From Microcebus murinus (lineage: Eukaryota > Chordata > Mammalia > Primates > Cheirogaleidae): a stretch of DNA of 64,000 nt. Shown here one piece after another: positions 25,250 through 39,504 of this stretch. The notes under the pieces are model-generated. The model ran no database searches. It saw only the letters and a program-made list of their open reading frames with translations, and was not told the DNA's origin. Location of the stretch: contig NC_134112.1 of NCBI RefSeq assembly GCF_040939455.1, positions 21,230,501-21,294,500 on the forward strand, given 5' to 3'. A program made the translations under genes and the position numbers. Position 1 is the stretch's first letter. The number at the start of each line of letters is the position of its first letter.

Positions 25250-26950
25250 CATATCTAGCTTCATCAGGGATATTGGCCTGTAGCTTTCTTCATTTGTTGT
25301 GTTCTTATCTGGTTTTTGTATCAGGGTTATGTTGCACCTTTAGAATGAGTTAGAGAGAATTCCCCCCTCTTCAATTTTTTTGAATTATTTGAGAAGAATT
25401 TGTGTTAATTCTTCGTTAAACATTTGGTAGAATTCATCAGTAAGACCATCTGGTCCTAGACTTTTCTTTCTGAGGTGACTTTTATTATTAATTCAATCTC
25501 ATTACTTGTTATTAGTTTGTTCAAGCTTTCTGTTTCTTACTGATTCAACCTTGGTAGGTTGCACGTGTCTGGGACTTTATCAGTTTTTTCCAGATTTTCT
25601 AGTTTATTTCTGTGTAGTTCATAATAATCTCTGATAATCTTTATTATTTTTGTGGTATCATCTGTAATATCTCCTTTTTCATTTCTGATTTTGTTTATTT
25701 GGGTCTTCTATCTTTTTTTCTTGGATAGTCTAGCACATGGTTTATTGATTTTATTTATTTTGTCAAAGAACAACTTTTTGATTAATTGATTCTCTATATT
25801 ATTTTTTTCTCTATTTTCTTTAGTTCTGCTCTTTATTATTTCTTTCTTTCTAATTTTGGGTTTGGTTTTTCCATGCTTTTCTGGTTCCTTGAGGTATATA
25901 ATTAGATTGTTTATTTGAAATCTTTCTACTTTTGTGATGTAGACATTTATTGCTTTAAACTTCTCTCTTAGCACTGTTTTTGCTGTATCCCAAATATTTT
26001 GATATGTTGTGTTTCAATATTCATTTGTTTCAAGAATTTTTTTTATTTCCTCCTTAAATTCTTCCTTGACTCAGGGATCATTCAGGAGCATGTTGTTTAA
26101 TTTCCATATTTATGTACAGTTTCCAAAGTTCCTCTTGTTATTTATATTTTATTCCACTGCGATCTGAGAAGATACTTGATATGATTTCAACTTTTAAAAA
26201 TTTATTGAGACTTTGATCATGTCCTAACATATGGCTATTCTGGAGAATGTTCTGTGTGCTGATGAGAGGAATATGTATTCTGTAGCCTTTGGATGAAATG
26301 TTCTATAAATGTCTGTTAGGTCCATTTCATCTAATCTGCAGTTTAAATCCAATGGTTCTTTGTTCATTTTCTCTTTAGTTGATGCTGACATTTTTGATGC
26401 TGAGAGTGAGGTATTGATATTTCCAACTATTACTGTATTGGAGACTATCTTACCCCCTTAGATATATAATTCTTGCTTTATATATTTGGGTGCTCCAGTG
26501 TTAGGTGCATGTTTAGAATGCTATGTTTAGAATTGTTCTATCCTCTTCTTAAATTGATCCTTTTATATTTTTATAATGACTTTCTTTTATCTTTTTATTG
26601 TTTTTGACTTAAAGTCTGTTTTATCTGATATAAGTATAGCTACTCCTGTTCACTTCTGATTTTTATTTGCATAGACTATCTTTTTCCACCCCTTATTTTC
26701 GGTCTCTAGGTTTCTCTTGATGGATGAGATGAGTTTCTTGTAGGCAGTGTATAATTGGGTCATTTTAAAAGTCCATTTAAACAGTCTATATATTTTATGT
26801 AGAAAGTTTAATCCATTTATATTTGAGGTTATTATTAATATGTGAGGGCTTATTCTGTCACTTTATTAACTGATTTCTGCTTGTTTTGTACATGTTTTGT
26901 TTTAAAGGGTTATTTTTAATAAACTATTAAGCTAAAGTTGAGTCTCATCC
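25250..26950 (-). mobile_element. Old L1 ORF2 fragment, reverse orientation
   Basis: The plus strand reads like reversed ORF2: TGGTAGAATTCATCAGTAAGACCATCTGGTCCTAGAC (reverse of the PDGLTDEFY region), ATCTGAGAAGATACTTGATATGA, and AATCCATTTATATTTGAGGTTAT. The minus-strand open frame at 25708-25974 contains KKLFFDKINKINKPCARLSKKKR, a segment typical of the part before the reverse transcriptase. No 3' tail is present, so it is an internal fragment. Confidence 0.82.
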
Positions 26951-27189
26951 TCACTTTTACCTCCATGATCCTACTGAAAGCAAAGGTAACTAGCTCCATT
27001 CTTACCGTATAAAGTGTAATTTTATTGGAAAGCATTTATGGAGTTACTTCTCCCCCCTTACTTTAGGTGGTGCACAACAAGATACTGGATGTTGTAAAGA
27101 TATTTTAAGCATTTGATTGTTTGGACTAAATGACAATCTAAGACTTCATTGTATCTGGGGTTAAGGACATTGTGTGGTATAGTGAAGAG

Positions 27190-27345
27190 GTCCCTAAACT
27201 TTAATATACCTGACCTCAGTTCAACTCCCAACCTTGATACATACTAACTGGTTGTTCTGTGGCAAGTCATTAACTCCTCTGAGCCAAAGTTCCACATCTG
27301 AAAAATGTGGATAATTTTGATTGCTTAAGCTATTGCATAGGTGAC
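27190..27345 (+). repeat. MIR fragment
   Basis: MIR-type order: CTGACCTCAGTTCAACTCCC, GTTCTGTGGCAAGTCATTAACTCCTCTGAGCC, then a decayed 3' part. Confidence 0.6.
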
Positions 27346-28699
27346 TATAAGGGGAAAAAATCCACATATGCATCAGTAAATACTAAAGCTTTCATCAATG
27401 GCAAGAATGACACAAATGTAATTTAATGTTATTATGTTAAACAAAGGACAAAAAGAAATCATCTTTCAAATTCAGAAAGGCCCAGAGTGCTATTGGGTAT
27501 AAAGCATAAATATAGACATAACCACTGGATCTGGCTTTAGACTGAAACAAAACAGAGATTGCTGATCATATGGAGATTTAAAAGAAAAAATGCCTTAAAT
27601 AAGAATATCTTTCCTATGGTTTGTCATTCCGTCTGATATTCTACTAGTAGAAAAATTTAAATCCATTGTTACTGAATAATAAAACCAACATAGACTCTGA
27701 CTAAAATGGTAGAATGAGCACATATAGTTTTTTTCTTTGCAAATATCCCAATAAAACTACAGTAAATGAATTTTTTATTAAATATATATAAAAGATTGAA
27801 GTATTTATGGAATAGTGGAAATGGAACCTCTAAAACCATAAAAACAACACAAATACTGGCAAAAATTTGCCAAAATTTGCTTTTTCAGAACTCTAAAGAT
27901 TAACTAATGACTTGCAATAATCTGAGGAGCATTTATGAAAGAAAAAAATTGTTGAATATCAATAAAAATGGTGAACTTTGTGACACTTTAACTTACCCTA
28001 TTCCCGTTACTCTCTCTTCAGCTCTGCCTTAACCTTGAAAACCAGCAGCCTTGGAATAATGAAAGCTGTGAAAACCATCCTCCTAGCAGTTACTGAAGGA
28101 AGTAGAAATGGTGTGGAACTTCCAACAAAGCTCCCTTCCTGGATAGTTGTCACTATTAAACCTGTTCAGCAGCTCTCCATCAAAGCCCCATTCACTAGCT
28201 TTGTCTTCATTTGACTTGACTCATAGCTTCCTAAGTGACGAAAGCCATATCATCAGGGTATTTGTTAAAAATGATAAATGATAATTATTTAACATTACAG
28301 CTGGTTGGTGCTATATCACCAGCTAGGATGGTGATACCAATTGGGGCAAAAAAGAAGCTGGCTAATAGTGAAATCTGAAGAGCTCTGACATATTCTTGTG
28401 AACCTAGTAGTCTTCCTGTGAACATGTGCAGGGCTGTGTGTATGCCTAGGAAAGATCTGAGAAGATCCTAATATCTCACATCTGGCTGACCTTGAGGATC
28501 TGCATAAACAGGAAGTGAAGACTAAGGCTGAGTTGTAAACAGTTGAAGCTTGAAGGTATGCTCCAACAAATACACAGAGCCCCTCAGCAAAGGATGGTAG
28601 ACCTTCTTGTTTAAAGCACTTAAGAAAATCTCTGTCCAATCATTAATTGAAAACTGACCTATCTGATTAGAGACTTCAGTGGCTGTACATGACTAAAAA

Positions 28700-31600
28700 T
28701 GCGAACTTTATAAAATTAATCCAGAAAAATCACTTTAAAAGAAACAACAATAAACTACCACAACAACAAACACTAAGAGTATAATTTAATTCAAGAGTTT
28801 TCATATTATATTATTTAAAATGTCAACTTTATAACAACATATCACAAGGCATTCAAGGAAACAAAGGTATGGCTCATACACAGGAAAATTCAAAATAAAA
28901 AACAGTCAATAAAGACTATCCTTGAGGAAATTCAGATGTTTTGTCACTAGACAAAAACAATAAATCAAGCATTATATATGTTCAAAAAAGTAAAGGAAAC
29001 TGTATCTAAAGAGTTCAAGGATTATATGAGAAAGAACAACATTTCATCAAATACAGAACACAATTAAAGGGAGAGAGATTATGAAGAAAGCCAAATAAAA
29101 TTTTGGAGTTATAAACTATGTTAACCGAAATGAAAAATTCAGTACAGGATCTCAATAAATGTCAGATTTGAGCTTGCAGAAGAAAGAATTGGCAACATTA
29201 AAAAAAAGTTAATTTCAATCATCCAGCCAGAAAAACAGAGAGAAAAAAATAAAGGAAAAAAAGAATGAACAGTCTCAGAGACCTGTGGAACACCACCAAA
29301 TTAACCAACATACAAAATGCAAGTCCTCAAAATAGAAGAGAAAAGAATGGGGCAAAAATAATATTTCAATAAATAATGCACAAAAACTCTGCAAATTTGT
29401 TGATTAACAATGTACACAACCAAAAAGCTTAATGAATTTCAGGTAGGATAAACTCAGAGAGCTACACCCTTAAACACATGGTAGTATAGCTCTCAAAAGA
29501 CAAAGAAAGAATCTCAAAAGCAGCAAGAGAAAAATGACTAAGCATATACAAGGGATACTCACGAAGATTAACAGCTGACTTTATATCAGAAACCATGGGG
29601 ACCAAAAGGCCGTAGGATGACATATTCAAAGTATTGAAAGAAAAAAAATGCAAATCAAGAATTATATATCCAGTAAAGGTATCACTGAAAAATAAAAGAC
29701 AATTTAAGACATTCCCAGATAAGCAAACACTGAGAGAATTCATCATGGGTAGAACTGTTCTATAAGAAAAACTAATTGAAATCCTTCAGGTTGAAGTGAA
29801 AGAGCACTAAAGAGTAGCTTAGATCCACATGAAGAAATAAATAGCACCCATAAAGATAACTACATAGGTAAATATAAAGACAATAAAAATGTATTTCTGC
29901 TTGCAATTCTTTTATTCTCTTATCTGATTTAAAAAACAACACAATCAAGCAATAATTATAAAACTGGGTTGATGGAATTATATTATATGAAAATGTAATT
30001 TGCATGGCAATAATGCCACAAAGAAGTGAGGATTGAATGAAACTATATTGCAGCAACATGCTACTGAAATTGTTGGCATTATGCCTAACTAGATTGTTTT
30101 AAGACATTGTAATTCCTAGGGCAACCACCACCAAGAAAGTAACTTTAAAAATACAATAAAATAGATAATTAATTAAACTAGATAATTAAACAATTAAACT
30201 AGATAATTAAAATGGCATACTAGAAAATACCTATTTAACTCAAAAGAATGTAGTAATGGAGAATAGAGAAATAAAAAAGATATAAGACATATAAAACATA
30301 TAAACATATGTTTTATATTTATATAAACATATAAAAGATATAAGACATATAAAACATATAACAAAATGGCAAACATAAATCCTACCTTATCAATTATTGC
30401 ATTAAATATAAGTAGATTAAACACTCCCATGAAAAGAGACAGGTAGCATGGAAAAGCAATGACCCAACTATATGGTGTCTACCAGAGAAACACTTTAAAT
30501 TCAAAGAAATAGATAGGTTCACAGTATAATGATGAAAAAAGATATATCATGCAAACAGTAACCAAAGAGAGAAATATATTATATTATATTCCATATAAAT
30601 AGTAATAAAAGAGAGTAATACTATATATTATACTATATTAAATTATACTATGTTAAATTATGTTATACAGTATATTGCTTTAAGTCAAAAATTGTTTCTA
30701 ATGACAAAGAAAGGCATTTTATAATGATAAAAATGTCAGTCCATCAGGAAGACATAACAATTAAAAACACATATGCACCTAAAAACAGAGTTCCAAAATA
30801 TGTAAAACAGAAACTGACAGAACTGAGGGGAGCAACAGATAATTCAATAAGACATTAATGAAGACATTAATACCCTACTGTCAATAATGGATAGAACTAG
30901 ATTGATGACCTAAAACAAAATAGAAGACTTCAATAATACTATAAACCAAGTAGGCCTAATAGACATCTGCAGTACACTTTACCTAATAGAAGAATACACA
31001 TTCTTCTCAAATGTATGTGGAACATTCTCCAAGATAGACTATCTGATTGACCATAAAACAAGTCTCAATATTTTTAAAATGAGTGAAATCTACAAAATAT
31101 GTTTTCTGACTATAGTAGAATGAAATTAGAAATCAATAACAGAAGGAAATTCGGGAAATTCACAAATATCTAGAAATTTTAGAAAACACACTCCTAAATT
31201 AGCAATGGGTTAAAGAAAACAGGGAAATTAGTATATACTTCAAGATGAGTGAAAACCAAAACACAACATATCAAAAGTTATGGAATGCAGCCAAAGCAGT
31301 ACTTCATGGGAATTTATAGCTATAAATGCCCATATTATAAAAGAAGAATCTCATATCAGTTACCTAAACTTTTACCTTAAGAATTACAAAAAGAAGAGCA
31401 AACTAAATGCAAGCAAGCAGAATGAAGGAACTAATAAAGATTAGAGCAGAGATTAATGAAATAGACAATAGCAAAACAATAGAAATAATTTTTTTTCAGA
31501 CAGAGTCTTACTCTGTTGCCTCGGGTAAAGTGCCCTGACGTCAGCCTAGCTCACAGCAACCTCCAACTCCTGGGCTCAAGCGATTCTCCTGCCTCAGCCT

Positions 31601-34600
31601 CCCAAGTAGCTGGGACTACAGGCATGCGCTACCATGCCCGGCTAAGTTTTTCTAATTTTGGTAAAGGCGGGGTCTCGCTCTTGCTCAGGCTGGTTTCAAA
31701 CTCCTGAGCTCAAACAATCTGCCCACGTTGGCCTCCGGAGTGCTAGGATTACAGGTGTGAGCCACCGCTCCAGGGCATAGAAAGAATTTAAAAACACAAA
31801 GTTGGTACTCTGAAAAGATCACCAAAATTGGCAAATCTTTAACTAGAGTTACTAAGAAAAAAAAAGAGATAAAGTCTCAATTAATAAATCAAGAATGAAA
31901 GAGAAGACATTATTACTAACTTTCCAGAAATAAAAAGAATTATAAAGAAATACTATGAATGACAAATTCATCTAGATAACTTAGATGAAATGAATACATT
32001 TCTACTAAAATTTACTCTAAAAGAAATAGAAAATCTGAATAGACCTATAGCAAGTAAAGATACTTAATTAGTAATTTTAAAACATCCCATGAAGAAAAAC
32101 ACAGGCCCAGATGGCTTTGCTGGTGAATTCTACCAAATATTTAAAGAAACGTTAATAACAGTACTTCAGAAACCTCAGATAAATATTAACAGCACATTCC
32201 CCAATTCATTCTATGGGGCTAGTGTTACTTTGATACCAAATCTAGACAAAGATATCATTGGAAAAGTCCTTGTGAATATAGGTATAAGAATCCTCAACAA
32301 AATACTAGCAAACTGAATCCAGCAATATATAAAATGGATTATATATCATGACCATGTAGGATTTATCCCAGGAATGCAAGAGTACTGAAAATTAGTCAAT
32401 GTAATACACAATATTAAAGGAATAAAAGAAAAAAAACATATACACATAGTCCCCTCAGTTGATGCAGAAAAAGTATTTGACAAAATCTAACACTCTCATG
32501 ATACAAACACTCAACAAACTAGTAATAGAACTGAATATCTTCTACCTGATAAAGGACATTTATCAAAAAACCAAAGCCAACATACTTAATGGTAAAATAT
32601 TGAATGTTTTCTCCCTAAGATCAAGAAGAAGGCAAGTATGTCCACTATCTTTACTTCTATTTTTAGGACAATTAGGCAAGAAAAAGAAATAAAGGGCATT
32701 CAGAATGAAAAGGAAGTAAAACTATCTCTATTTGTAGATAACATAGTCTTATATATAGAAAATACTAAAAAAAAAACCCACTAAAAAACATTAGAACTAA
32801 TAAATGAGTTCAGCAAAGTTGCAGGATACAGAATTAATTTTATTTCTGAACACTAGCAATAAGCAGTCCCAAATTTAAATGAACAAAACAATTCCTTTTA
32901 CAATAACTTCAAAATGGATAAAATACTTAGACTAAATTTAACCAAAGGACTGCAAGACTTATACATATAAAACACTGTTGAAAGAAATTAGAAAAGATCA
33001 AATGAATGGGAAGATATCCCATGTTATGAACCAGAAGACTTACTATTGTTAAAATGGTGATAGTCCTCAAATTGATTTGAAGATTTAATATTATTTCTAT
33101 AAAAATTCCAGCTACCTTTTTAGGTAGAAATTGACAACCTGAAATTCAATGAAAATTCATATGAAAATTTAAAGGGCCCAGAGTAGCCAAAACAATCCTG
33201 AAAAAGAAAAACAAAAATGGAAGGCTTACATTGCCTTATGTAAAATTTTATTAAAAGCTATAGTAATGAAGACAGTGTGGTACTAGCATATAGACAGACA
33301 TACAGGTCAATGATAGAATTGAGAGAGCTTAGAACTAAACCTGTACACTTACAGTAAACTGATTTTCAACAAGGGTACTAGGCAACTCAATGTGGAACAA
33401 TGGTACTGAGACAACTAAATATCAACATGTAAAATAATAAAATTTGACCTCCTACCACACACTATGCACAAAAGTTAACTCAAATGGATATAAACAAGTT
33501 TGTAAGAGCTAAAACTATAAAATTCTTAGTAGCTGTAGGAATAAATCTTGTTGACCCAGTGCTATGCAATGGTTTCCTGGATATGACACCAAAACACAAT
33601 CAATAAAAGAAAAATAGATACACTGGACTTCAGCAGAATTTAAAGCTGAGTTTCAAATGATACTAACAAGAAAATGAAAAGACAATCCATAGAATGGGAG
33701 AAAATACTTGAAAATCACATACGTAATAAAAGACTTCTATCTAGAATATATAAAGAACTCCTAGAACTCAACAACAAAAAGACAAATAACCCAATTTAAA
33801 AATGGGCAAAGAATTTGAAAACATTTTTTCAAACAAGTGACACAAATGATTGAGAAGCCCATGAAAAGATGCTCAACATCATTAGTCATCAGGAAAATGA
33901 AAATCGAAAGCACAATAAGATACCACTATCATGGCTACAATTTTAAAAAGACAGATAATGGCAAATGTTGGCCAGGATGAGAATTAGAGAATTGGGACCT
34001 TCATTCATTGTTGGTAGGATTGTAAAGTAATTTAGCTGCTTTAAAAAACAGTTGACAAGTCCTTAAAATGTTAAACAGAGAGCCACATATGACCCAGCAA
34101 TTTCACTCCTAGGTGTATTCCCAAGAGAAATAAAAATGTATGTCTACATAAAAATTTAAATGTGAATGTTCATAGTAGCATTATTCACAAGAGCCAAAGG
34201 TGGAGACAGACTCCTGTCAACTGGTGAACAAATAAATAAAATGCATTATATTCACACAATAGAATATTATTCAGCAATAAAAGGAATAAAGCACCGATAA
34301 CATGCTATGACATGAATGAATCTGAAAAACATTATGTTAAGTGAATGAAGCCACGCACAAAAGACCACATATTATATGATTGCATTTACATTAATATAAA
34401 ATGTCCAGAATAGGCACTGAGATAGGAAGTGGATTAGTGATTGTCAAGGGCTAGAGGGAGGGAATAGCAGAAATAAAGAAATGACTGATAATGGGTATTT
34501 TGAAGATAGTGATGAAGATCTTCTAAAATTAGTGGTATAGTTTACAGAGAATATACAGAAAAACCACTGAGTTATACATATTAAAAGGGTGAATTTAATG

Positions 34601-34680
34601 GTATATAAGTTATACCATTAAACTCTTAAACTCTTAAAAAGTTGTTATAAAATAAATGAATGAATAAAAAATGCATAAGA
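28700..34680 (+). mobile_element. Older L1 retrotransposon (ORF1 to 3' end), decayed and Alu-interrupted
   Basis: ORF1-like text is visible at about 28950-29800 (TCAGAAACCATGGGGACCAAAAGG, ACATTCCCAGATAAGCAAACACTGAGAG). The endonuclease region follows at about 30450-31070 (GACATCTGCAGTACACTTTACC, GGAACATTCTCCAAGATAGAC). The reverse transcriptase region has an open piece at 32089-32316 with KKNTGPDGFAGEFYQIFKET, but its active-site box reads FVDN instead of FADD near 32730. The 3' part runs to an A-rich end near 34680. Stops and frameshifts are frequent. A reversed Alu is inserted at 31491-31776. The 5' limit is unsure and could extend back to about 27690. Confidence 0.82.
31491..31776 (-). mobile_element. 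Alu inserted into the older L1, reverse orientation
   Basis: A reversed Alu dimer from the T-run to CCACCGCTCCAGGGC, with a simple AAT linker rather than the long lemur-type linker. Duplication ATAGAAATAATT at 31479-31490 and ATAGAAAGAATT at 31777-31788 (one mismatch). It splits the L1, so it is younger than the host L1. Confidence 0.93.
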
Positions 34681-35555
34681 GAAGAAAATAAAACCTAGTT
34701 TTATGAACTAGAAAGCAGACGAAAGTGTGTAACTGACTTCTTAGAGGAAGCTGATTCATAAGACAATAAAAATGAGAACCAGCCCTATTCATAACTCAGA
34801 ACCATCAAAAGATATAGGAATCTCAGTAGCAATGCCTTCTGGAACTGGAAGTGAAGGGGTCATGAAAATAACAAGATTGAATAAGATCTGTCTGGGGAGC
34901 AGTTAGACCCTTGATTCCCCCTCTCAAGCTCACAATATTGAGTAGCTACCCACCTCCAACCCAGCAAAATAATGAAAGTTTATTCATTGGATCTGGGAAA
35001 ACAGAGAATCTGGTGGCCTTCTGTTGATGCTCTGCCTACCGTATTAAAGACGTAGTTGGATACTCAATGCCAAAACCTCTAAGCTCTTCTTGACTAGGTT
35101 CCCAGATCACTGATTGCCTGGTTGTCATTCTGGGCAAGGGATTAGAAGACTATTCTCTGAGGACTCTGACTAGTCTAAGAGAAATGATTTAAATATTTCA
35201 ATATTAGGGGTTTCTCCCCAAAATGTCTATCATAGACCAACCTAGAGTTAAGCTCAAATTCCACAAACCTCTTCCTCGTATTTGGAACTCCTAATGAGAT
35301 TTTTAGTCTGTCTTTCTTCATCATGAGCTAACAAACTAAGGATTGCCAAGTATCTAAGATAACTTCCAACATAGAGGGTAAAGACCACAATAAGCAAATG
35401 GAAAAAATCAATCACAATGAAACAGAAACTATATGGAGAGAAGAAAACTTCACAGATACACACACAAGCATGTGTATGCATACACACAAACTGTCGTTGA
35501 CGTCTTCAAAGAGAGCAGAGAAAGCGTTGCAACCATGACACAGAATAAGATGCTT
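34681..35555. other. Unassigned sequence between L1 and Alu
   Basis: No family recognised with confidence. Part may be the 5' end of the HAL1-like element that continues after the Alu. Confidence 0.35.
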
Positions 35556-35892
35556 GGCTGGGCACGGTGGCTCACGCCTGTGATCCTGGCACTCTAGGAG
35601 GCCGAGGCGGGGGGATTGCTTGAGGTGAGGAATTCGAAACCAGCCTGAGCAAGAGCGAGACCCTGTCTCTACTATAAATAGAAAGAAATTAATTGGCCAA
35701 CTAATATATAGAAAAAATTAGCCGGGCATGGTGGCGCATGCCTGTAGTGCCAGCTACTCGGGGAGGCTGAGGCAGTAGGATTGCTTGAGCCCAGGAGTTT
35801 GAGGTTGCTGTGAGCTAGGCTGATGACACAGCACTCTAGCCTGGGCAACAAAGCTAGAGTCTGTCTCAAAAAAAAAAAAAAAAAAAAAAAAA
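35556..35892 (+). mobile_element. Lemur-type Alu
   Basis: A full dimer starting GGCTGGGCACGGTGGCTCAC, with the linker CTATAAATAGAAAG...GGCCAACTAATATA and a long A-tail. The flanks AAGATGCT and AACATGCT suggest a short decayed duplication. Confidence 0.95.
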
Positions 35893-36900
35893 CATGCTAC
35901 AGGACAAAAAGCATTCTGAGAACATAAACCTCATGTATGTCAAATATATGAAAACATAAATGAATTCAATAAAAGTGTTGCAAGGTAAACTGAGACAATA
36001 TTCCAGAAATTAGAGCAAAAAAAAAAAAAATAAAGAGATGAAAAACAGGAGAGAAAATTAAAGAACAAGTTCATGAGTGCCAATATTCAAATTATAGAAT
36101 TTCCAGAAAGAGAAAAATTAGTGCTAAAAATTAGTAACAAATAGTTTAAAACTGAAGGGCATGTGTTTGTGATTGAAATGGACCCTGAGAACCCAATATA
36201 ATGGAAGAAAATACATAATATAAAACCATACATAATATAAAATTTTGAAACAGCGAGGACAAAAAGAAAACCTATAAGCTTCTTAAGACAGAGAACAACA
36301 AAACAGGGTTCACTATAACTTTAGACTTCTCACCAGCACAATACTGGAAGCAAGAAGACAATGGAGCAAGGCCTTCAGAATGTTGAAGGAAATAATTTTG
36401 GACCTAGAGTTTGATATTGACTCCATAGCAACTCAAGTGGATCAAGCATTTTCAGATACACCAGGTCTCAAAAGACTTCCTTCTTTTGCACATTTCTTAG
36501 GAAGCTACTGAGACAGTCTTCCACCAAAGTGAAGGCATCAGTCAAGAAAGGGAAGTGCCAAAAAATGGGATATCCCACAAGGATCCAATCCAAATTGATC
36601 TTGCTAAGATATCCTAGAATGACAACTGTACACCAAGTATTGAGAGTGACTGCCTTGTTGGTGGGAAAGGCACACTGAGGGCAGAGCTTGGTTTTCTGAT
36701 TCTACATGCTTTGAATCTAATAAAATTGTTGGAAGATGCCTGAAACAAAAATTTTTCAAAGAAAGAAGAAGACAGGAGCTCTAGGAAAGAGAGAATCTAA
36801 CCCAAGAAAAAGGTAAAGGGAAATTCAAGGATGACAGCTTTATAGCAGGCTTGGAAATTATCCTGTCCTGAGAGAAAAAGAATAGAAATGACTAGAAGAG
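35893..36900 (+). mobile_element. HAL1-like (half-L1) ORF1 fragment
   Basis: From about 36240 the text follows the ORF1 3' half of HAL1 elements: TAGACTTCTCACCAGCACAA, CTGGAAGCAAGAAGACAATG, TTTTCAGATACACCAGGTCTC, TAGGAAGCTACTGAGACAGT. Old and broken. Confidence 0.65.
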
Positions 36901-37906
36901 TAGATGCCAAGAGCAAATTAAAATTATTAAATTTACTAGGTTACCTGATGAAAAAATTTACCTTGTGAAAAAATGTTGAGAAGATTTTGGAAGGTGTAGA
37001 AAAAGTTGCCAATATGCACAAAGAAAAATAACCAAAAAGGAAAAAATTCTTTGCTGCTGAAAATACCTTGATTCATATCTTTTTTTTCCCAACTATCCAT
37101 GTGAATTTTTAGTTTTCTCTTCAATTTCCCTGATGCAAATCTCAGTTGATATAAAATTCGATACTGATATTTGAAAATAACTGATAGGCATAAGAATTTT
37201 TTTTTTAAATTTCTCTAAGCTCAAAGCCCCTTCTTCATATCAACAGCACTTTATGGTGCTGGACTACATTACCTTTTCAAAGTTATATCTAAGTGACCTT
37301 GATTTTATTTAAGCCCATGGGACTTGACCATTATGAGTTTCTTTCTCTCTCTCTCTTTTCCCTGCACCCACCCCTCATTTGTCTTGTCTGAATCACTGCA
37401 CTATGAAGACATTTAATGAAGGACTTGGCTTTGTTGACTCTTGATCATAGGCAGAAATACATCCCCAATACCAAGCTAACAAACACTTAATGAGTTTCTA
37501 GTAGGTGTTAGGTCCTCCATGTAGGAATACCAGGGTATGCGAGTTAGGATCTTTGGACTCCTAGGAAATCACAATTTGTTCACTTTATTGTTAACAGAGA
37601 GCTAATAATGGTTTTTCAAAATAGTCGTTTTTCTCAGGAGGCAAGAATTTATACCACTAGTTTACCTATTGATATAATAGGAGCCATAGTGATAAACACA
37701 GAACTTTGAAACTCCCTGTAGACCAACTCTAAACATATTTAATGAAAATCATTTCATGACAATAGAACACCTACAAGTTGGTATCCTGTTATGTTTTATA
37801 AAATACATTTAAATCCTATTGGTTAATGTACAAGTTCATGACCAAGGTTAAACCTGTGAGATTGCCATGCAGGTGGGCAAACTGCACATGCTGAAGGAAA
37901 CGGACC

Positions 37907-38407
37907 ATGTCAGATATCATCATTGAGGTCTGTGTGGGCACCAGACGCCGGCGAGAGTTGGCAGCAGGAGAAACCAATCAAACCTCAGCTGCTCTGGCAC
38001 TGGGCCGCTCTCTAACCTCTCTTCCCAGAAAGAAGAACCAGCCTCACCTCTGGCTTCAACTTGCCCAGGGAAAGCTAGGAGGGGAAAATGCCAGCTCTTT
38101 TTCCAAAGCAAGAAGAGCCAGAATAAGATCAGTTATGAAAGGCAGAGCCCTAGTATCCAAAGCCTATTCTATCACCAGTTTCCTTTTCATTAGAATGTCT
38201 TACTGGCTCAACCTTTTCCAGAGCCTCATGCTCATCATTAAGGATGATGTTTCCTGCACAAGACAAGACCTGGGATCTTCCTTCCAACAGGGCCCTGGAA
38301 AGGAGGCGGGAAGCTATGATTTTCCTCTTGCTCTCTCCCACACCACTGATCTTTCCATTAATGTCACATTACCTGGGAATTTTGGCAAAACACAAACTCC
38401 TGAATGA
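37907..38407 (+). other. Unrecognised 166-codon open reading frame
   Basis: An ATG-started open frame in a repeat-free stretch of average base composition. The product (starting MSDIIIEVCVGTRRRREL) has no domain, signal peptide or membrane segment that I recognise, and its composition looks unlike a folded protein. No splice or promoter signal supports it. Most likely it is chance or an unclassified old repeat. It is listed because it is the longest open frame outside ITPRID1 and the L1 copies. Confidence 0.15.
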
Positions 38408-38613
38408 ATGGCCTAGGTTTCTTGATTCAGTATTCACCTTGAATTATTTTATACTAGCACTTAGCCAGTAATTAAAGAGACCTAGAAAAGAGCAGGGGAA
38501 AGTTGTAGAGCTGAGCTGGAGCAAGAATAGGGAATTAAAGGTAAGATAAAGAACAGCTGAAATGCATCCACTTTACCTTCCTTTTGTGAGGCTTTTATCA
38601 ATTATCTTTTTTT

Positions 38614-38944
38614 GGCCGGGCGCTGTGGCTCACGCCTGTAATCCTAGCTCTTGGGAGGCCGAGGCGGGCGGATTGCTCAAGGTCAGGAGTTCAAAACCAG
38701 CCTGAGCAAGAGCGAGACCCCGTCTCTACTATAAATAGAAAGAAATTAATTGGCCAACTGATATATATATAAAAAAAATTAGCCGGGCATGGTGGCGCAT
38801 GCCTGTAGTCCCAGCTACTCGGGAGGCTGAGGCAGGAGGATCACTCAAGCCCAGGAGTTTGAGGTTGCTGTGAGCTAGGCTGACGCCACGGCACTCACTC
38901 TAGCCTGGACAACAAAGTGAGACTCTGTCTCAAAAAAAAAAAAA
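38614..38944 (+). mobile_element. Lemur-type Alu
   Basis: Full dimer starting GGCCGGGCGCTGTGGCTCAC with the lemur-type linker and A-tail. The target duplication ATTATCTTTTTTT lies just before (38601-38613) and just after (38945-38957). Confidence 0.96.
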
Positions 38945-39504
38945 ATTATCTTTTTTTATCAACTACCTTGGCCATACTGCCTCCTCCCATAATCACCTCT
39001 TTAGACTCAAAAAGGCCTTTGGGAGATTTCTTTTCTAACCCCCTTCCAAAACAACTCCAGGTTGAAACAAAATAAAAGGTTCTTGGTTTCCTATCTATCA
39101 CTTGAAAACTCTCAGAAACACATCTTGTGTTAAACATAAAAAAATAATTTTTATAGGAAGCATAGAAAAGCATTCTCCCGTTCATTTTCATTTCTAGCAT
39201 AGTTTCTTTTTGGGGGGTGATAGTGATTTAGAAGTATTATTATTATTATTAAGTCTGAATTTAAATACACTCAACCCCTAGTTAAATCATAAACTTTGGT
39301 TTGCTCCCTTTTTTGGTGTGGACCATTTCACCATATTAATATAGTTTGATTTTAATGTTTCCTTAGAAATACAGCAGTGTTTTTCTCTGTTGAACCATAA
39401 TCTAGTTCTGCCCACATTTTTATACTGGGGTGGTATGTTAACTGCCCTAGCATAGCAATGTTAAATTTTTTGCTAGAGAAATAAAGGAGTGTTTTAATAA
39501 AAAT

